Assembly (NCBI GenBank): GCA_023485405.1
Contig: JAMCZU010000002.1
Coordinates: 1 to 51,245 of the forward strand
Origin: Patescibacteria group bacterium
GTDB lineage: Bacteria > Patescibacteriota > UBA1384 > UBA12157 > JAENIV01
DNA length: 51,245 nt
Reading direction: 5' to 3'
Shown here: positions 48,642 through 51,245 of the stretch, one piece after another
Position numbering within the stretch: position 1 is the stretch's first letter
Layout of the letters: each line of letters begins with the position of its first letter
Made by a program: the position numbers and the translations under genes
Notes under the pieces: model-generated
Seen by the model: the letters and a program-made list of their open reading frames with translations, nothing else
What the model was told of the DNA's origin: nothing
The model's database searches: none

Positions 48642-49235
48642 ATGCCTAAAGAAAGAACTTTAATTGCGATTAAGCCGGAATCAATCCAAAGACATCTTAT
48701 TGGTGAATTTATCTCCAAATTTGAGAAGCGAGGTTTGAAGCTAGTTGCTTGTAAAATGATTGCGCCGACAAAAGAACAAGTTGGCAAGCATTATCCGGAT
48801 GATGAGGAATGGTATGTTTCTAATGGTACTAAAACTTATGAAAACTATAAATCAAAAGGTATTGATCCTGGTATGGGTCCGATTGATTTAGCGAAACTTA
48901 CTCGGAGTCGGCTAATGGAACATTTAACTGATCGTCCGGTAATATTTATGGTTTGGCAAGGTCCTCATGCCTGTGCTTTAGGACGTAAAACTGCCGGTGC
49001 GACTAATCCACTGGTGGCTGATATTGGCTCTATCCGTGGAGACTATTCCATGGAAAGTTACGAATTATCCGATGGTTTGGGCCGAGTAATTCATACTTTA
49101 ATTCATGCTTCCGGCTCACCCGAAGAAGCCGAAAAAGAAATTGCGATTTGGTTTAAAAAAGAAGAAATCCTTGATTACGATTTAGTGATGGAAGATGTTT
49201 TATACACTAAAAATTGGGGCAAAATTAAAAAATGA
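48642..49235 (+). CDS. ndk: nucleoside-diphosphate kinase with internal insertion
   Basis: RTLIAIKPESIQRHLIGEFISKFEKRGLKLVACKM, TLIHASGSPEEAEKEIAIWF. Confidence 0.9.
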   Translation: MPKERTLIAIKPESIQRHLIGEFISKFEKRGLKLVACKMIAPTKEQVGKHYPDDEEWYVSNGTKTYENYKSKGIDPGMGPIDLAKLTRSRLMEHLTDRPVIFMVWQGPHACALGRKTAGATNPLVADIGSIRGDYSMESYELSDGLGRVIHTLIHASGSPEEAEKEIAIWFKKEEILDYDLVMEDVLYTKNWGKIKK

Positions 49236-50323
49236 TCCGTGCTTATTTACCATCTTTTGTCATTAGTGCTTTAATTTGCGGGGGCCTGACTTTTTATGTC
49301 AGGCTTATTGCTCAAAAATTAAAATTATTTGATCAACCTTCGCCTCGAAAAATCCATCCCTATCCTTTACCGCGGTTAGGCGGGGTGGCCATTGTGATTA
49401 CTTTTCTAATTATGACCGTTGGCTATATTTTTGCTTCCCGCCGGCTTAATTTTGGCGAGCATCTGTGGTTTGCTGATCAAAAATTAATGGGGGTGATCTT
49501 AGGACTCATTGTTTTGTTAATCGTTGGTATTTTAGATGATATTCGTGGTGTTGCACCTTTAAAGAAATTATTTTGGCAACTTACAGCTGCTGTTATTGTT
49601 GTTTCTTTTGGTGTTTCAATCAGTTTTCTTCGTTTGCCTTTTGGTAGTCACGTTGATTTGACCAACCCACAAATTTATTTTACTTTGTTTGGCCACGGCT
49701 TTAATATTGAAATTCTCGGAGATTTTATCTCGGTTTTTTGGATTCTTCTGTTGATTAATACCTTTAATTTTTTAGATGGTTTAGATGGTTTGGCTACTGG
49801 CATCTCTTTAATTTCAGCGATTGTCATTTTCTTTTTAAGTATTAGTTTAGGACAAGATGCTAGTGCGCTACTTGCAGCCGTTATTGCGGGGACGGCGTTG
49901 GGATTTTTACCTTGGAATTTTAATCCGGCGCGGATCTTTTTGGGTGATTCCGGCAGTATGGCTTTGGGCTATCTGATTGGGGTGTTAGCGATGATTTCCG
50001 GAGGAAAACTGGCCACTTCTTTTTTGGTTTTAGGAATACCGGTTTTAGATGTGGGTTGGGTGGTTTTACGGCGCCTATTTAAAGGGAAATCACCTTTTTT
50101 GGCCGATCGGCGTCATTTGCATCATCGTCTTTTGACCGCCGGGTTAACGCAAAAGCAATCAGTTATCCTTTTGTATATTATTTCAATGATTTTTGGCACG
50201 GTGGCGATTATTTCTAAAACCCAAGAAAAGATAACTGCTTTATTAATCCTTATTGGTCTAATGATTGCTTTAGCTTTAATGCTAGTTATATTAGAATTAA
50301 GAAAGAGAACTCGAAATGGATAA
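49232..50323 (+). CDS. WecA/MraY-family glycosyl-1-phosphate transferase
   Basis: PSPRKIHPYPLPRLGGVAI, FNFLDGLDGLATG, FLGDSGSMALGYLIG, RRHLHHRLL. Confidence 0.93.
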   Translation: MIRAYLPSFVISALICGGLTFYVRLIAQKLKLFDQPSPRKIHPYPLPRLGGVAIVITFLIMTVGYIFASRRLNFGEHLWFADQKLMGVILGLIVLLIVGILDDIRGVAPLKKLFWQLTAAVIVVSFGVSISFLRLPFGSHVDLTNPQIYFTLFGHGFNIEILGDFISVFWILLLINTFNFLDGLDGLATGISLISAIVIFFLSISLGQDASALLAAVIAGTALGFLPWNFNPARIFLGDSGSMALGYLIGVLAMISGGKLATSFLVLGIPVLDVGWVVLRRLFKGKSPFLADRRHLHHRLLTAGLTQKQSVILLYIISMIFGTVAIISKTQEKITALLILIGLMIALALMLVILELRKRTRNG

Positions 50324-50414
50324 GAAATCCTGCATTAGAATCATTTTAATTATTGTCGTTATTTTGGTTGCTTTAGGGATGATTGCGCCATTTGTGACTA
50401 GACTTTGGCGATAA
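50316..50414 (+). CDS. 32-aa single-TM small protein
   Basis: MDKKSCIRIILIIVVILVALGMIAPFVTRLWR; overlaps previous CDS end; below track size cut-off. Confidence 0.45.
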   Translation: MDKKSCIRIILIIVVILVALGMIAPFVTRLWR

Positions 50415-50418
50415 AAAT

Positions 50419-50985
50419 ATGACTCAAAAACTTTATTGTTATGTTGATGAAACGGGCCAGGACACTAAAGGCGAGATTTTTATCGTTTCAATTGTTGTTA
50501 CCAAAGATAACAGATACGAAATAGAAAAATTACTTGAGAAAATAGAAACTGAGACAGGTAAACTAAAAACAAAGTGGTCCAAAAGTAAGCGAGAGTTGCA
50601 GTCCGCTTACATTGAACGGGTTTTTGATACAGTAGTTTTTAAAAACTCTATTTTTTACTCTTTAACAAAGAATAGCAAAACATATAAAGATACAATGTTA
50701 GTGACAATTGCCACTGCTGTAAATATGGTTAAGACCAAAGAAAAAACAAAAGCATCAGTTTTTATAGATGGGTTAGAACGAAAAGAAATTTTAATGGTTA
50801 AAACCGGGTTAAGACGAATTGGATTAAATACAGAAAAGGTGAGAGGTATAAAAGACGAAAGCAATGCAATTATAAGGTTAGCAGATGCAATAGCAGGTTT
50901 AGTCAGGAAAAAAGTTAAAGGTGCTCCGTATGCTGAGAAACTTTATTTGATTGGTATTAAAAAGGAAGTTTTGAGGCCTCTTTAA
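50419..50985 (+). CDS. DUF3800-like protein (RNase H-like fold candidate)
   Basis: YCYVDETGQDTKGEIFIVSIVV, AIIRLADAIAGLVRKK. Confidence 0.8.
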   Translation: MTQKLYCYVDETGQDTKGEIFIVSIVVTKDNRYEIEKLLEKIETETGKLKTKWSKSKRELQSAYIERVFDTVVFKNSIFYSLTKNSKTYKDTMLVTIATAVNMVKTKEKTKASVFIDGLERKEILMVKTGLRRIGLNTEKVRGIKDESNAIIRLADAIAGLVRKKVKGAPYAEKLYLIGIKKEVLRPL

Positions 50986-51079
50986 AACAAAAAACCCTCT
51001 TGATGGTGAACCACCAGAGGAGGGAACAACCTATTCCTTGCGGACACCCACCCATACGGGCAGTATTCAGTTGCGATTT
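50986..51079 (-). ncRNA. candidate small RNA with own promoter and terminator
   Basis: Promoter 51114-51086; branched fold including TCC-GCAA-GGA; terminator CCCTC...GAGGG-TTTTTTG. Confidence 0.55.
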
Positions 51080-51085
51080 AATTAT

Positions 51086-51114
51086 AGTATATTACAATAT
51101 ATTATAATTGTCAA
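51086..51114 (-). promoter_or_regulatory. minus-strand promoter overlapping transposase stop codon
   Basis: TTGACA-17 nt-TATACT. Confidence 0.7.
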
Positions 51115-51245
51115 GTTTTGTACAGTATCATAGTTCTTTTGACATTGATATTCTGTCTGTTATCGTTAATATATTTTCTAAGTTGCATATAAGGGATGCG
51201 ACCATCCATGCCTAAGCCAAAGTGTGGTCGGTGATAATTATAGAA
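51111..51245 (-). mobile_element. 3' end of DDE integrase/transposase ORF, truncated by window edge
   Basis: Reverse strand FYNYHRPHFGLGMDGRIPYMQLRKYINDNRQNINVKRTMILYKT*; YNYHRPHxGLG is the integrase-core C-terminal motif. Confidence 0.85.

Noticed and set aside
48642-49235. Ndk insertion as a novel fusion
   Set aside because: An insertion of about 40 residues between the N-terminal and catalytic-His motifs is visible, but the core motifs are intact and it may be a lineage-typical variant.

Overview
AT-rich window with the gene content and style of a Patescibacteria (CPR) chromosome; this assignment is inference, as no search was run. About 4.0-23.4 kb is a surface-glycan locus: a Wzx-like flippase, several GT4, GT2 and GT39-type glycosyltransferases, two adjacent O-antigen-ligase-like proteins, GtrA and a glycosidase-like protein. 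The rest is mostly housekeeping: Ddl, H+/Na+-PPase, VanW, CTP synthase, phosphomannomutase, TrpS, GroES/GroEL, EF-P, S6-SSB-S18, YchF, a Xer recombinase, DedA, M16 protease, Ndk and a WecA/MraY-like protein, plus tRNA-Ser(GCT) and tRNA-Arg(GCG). The accessory signals I find most interesting are: (i) palindromic and AT-rich repeats found between genes and also in frame inside glycosyltransferase genes, resembling Rickettsia palindromic elements; (ii) three candidate structured small RNAs with their own promoter and terminator; (iii) a compositionally foreign PEP-CTERM gene with a consensus promoter, folded leader and terminator; (iv) several single-gene cassettes with their own promoters; (v) a gene split by an in-frame TAA and a second ORF lacking a canonical start; (vi) the 3' end of a transposase at the right edge that the ORF track missed.
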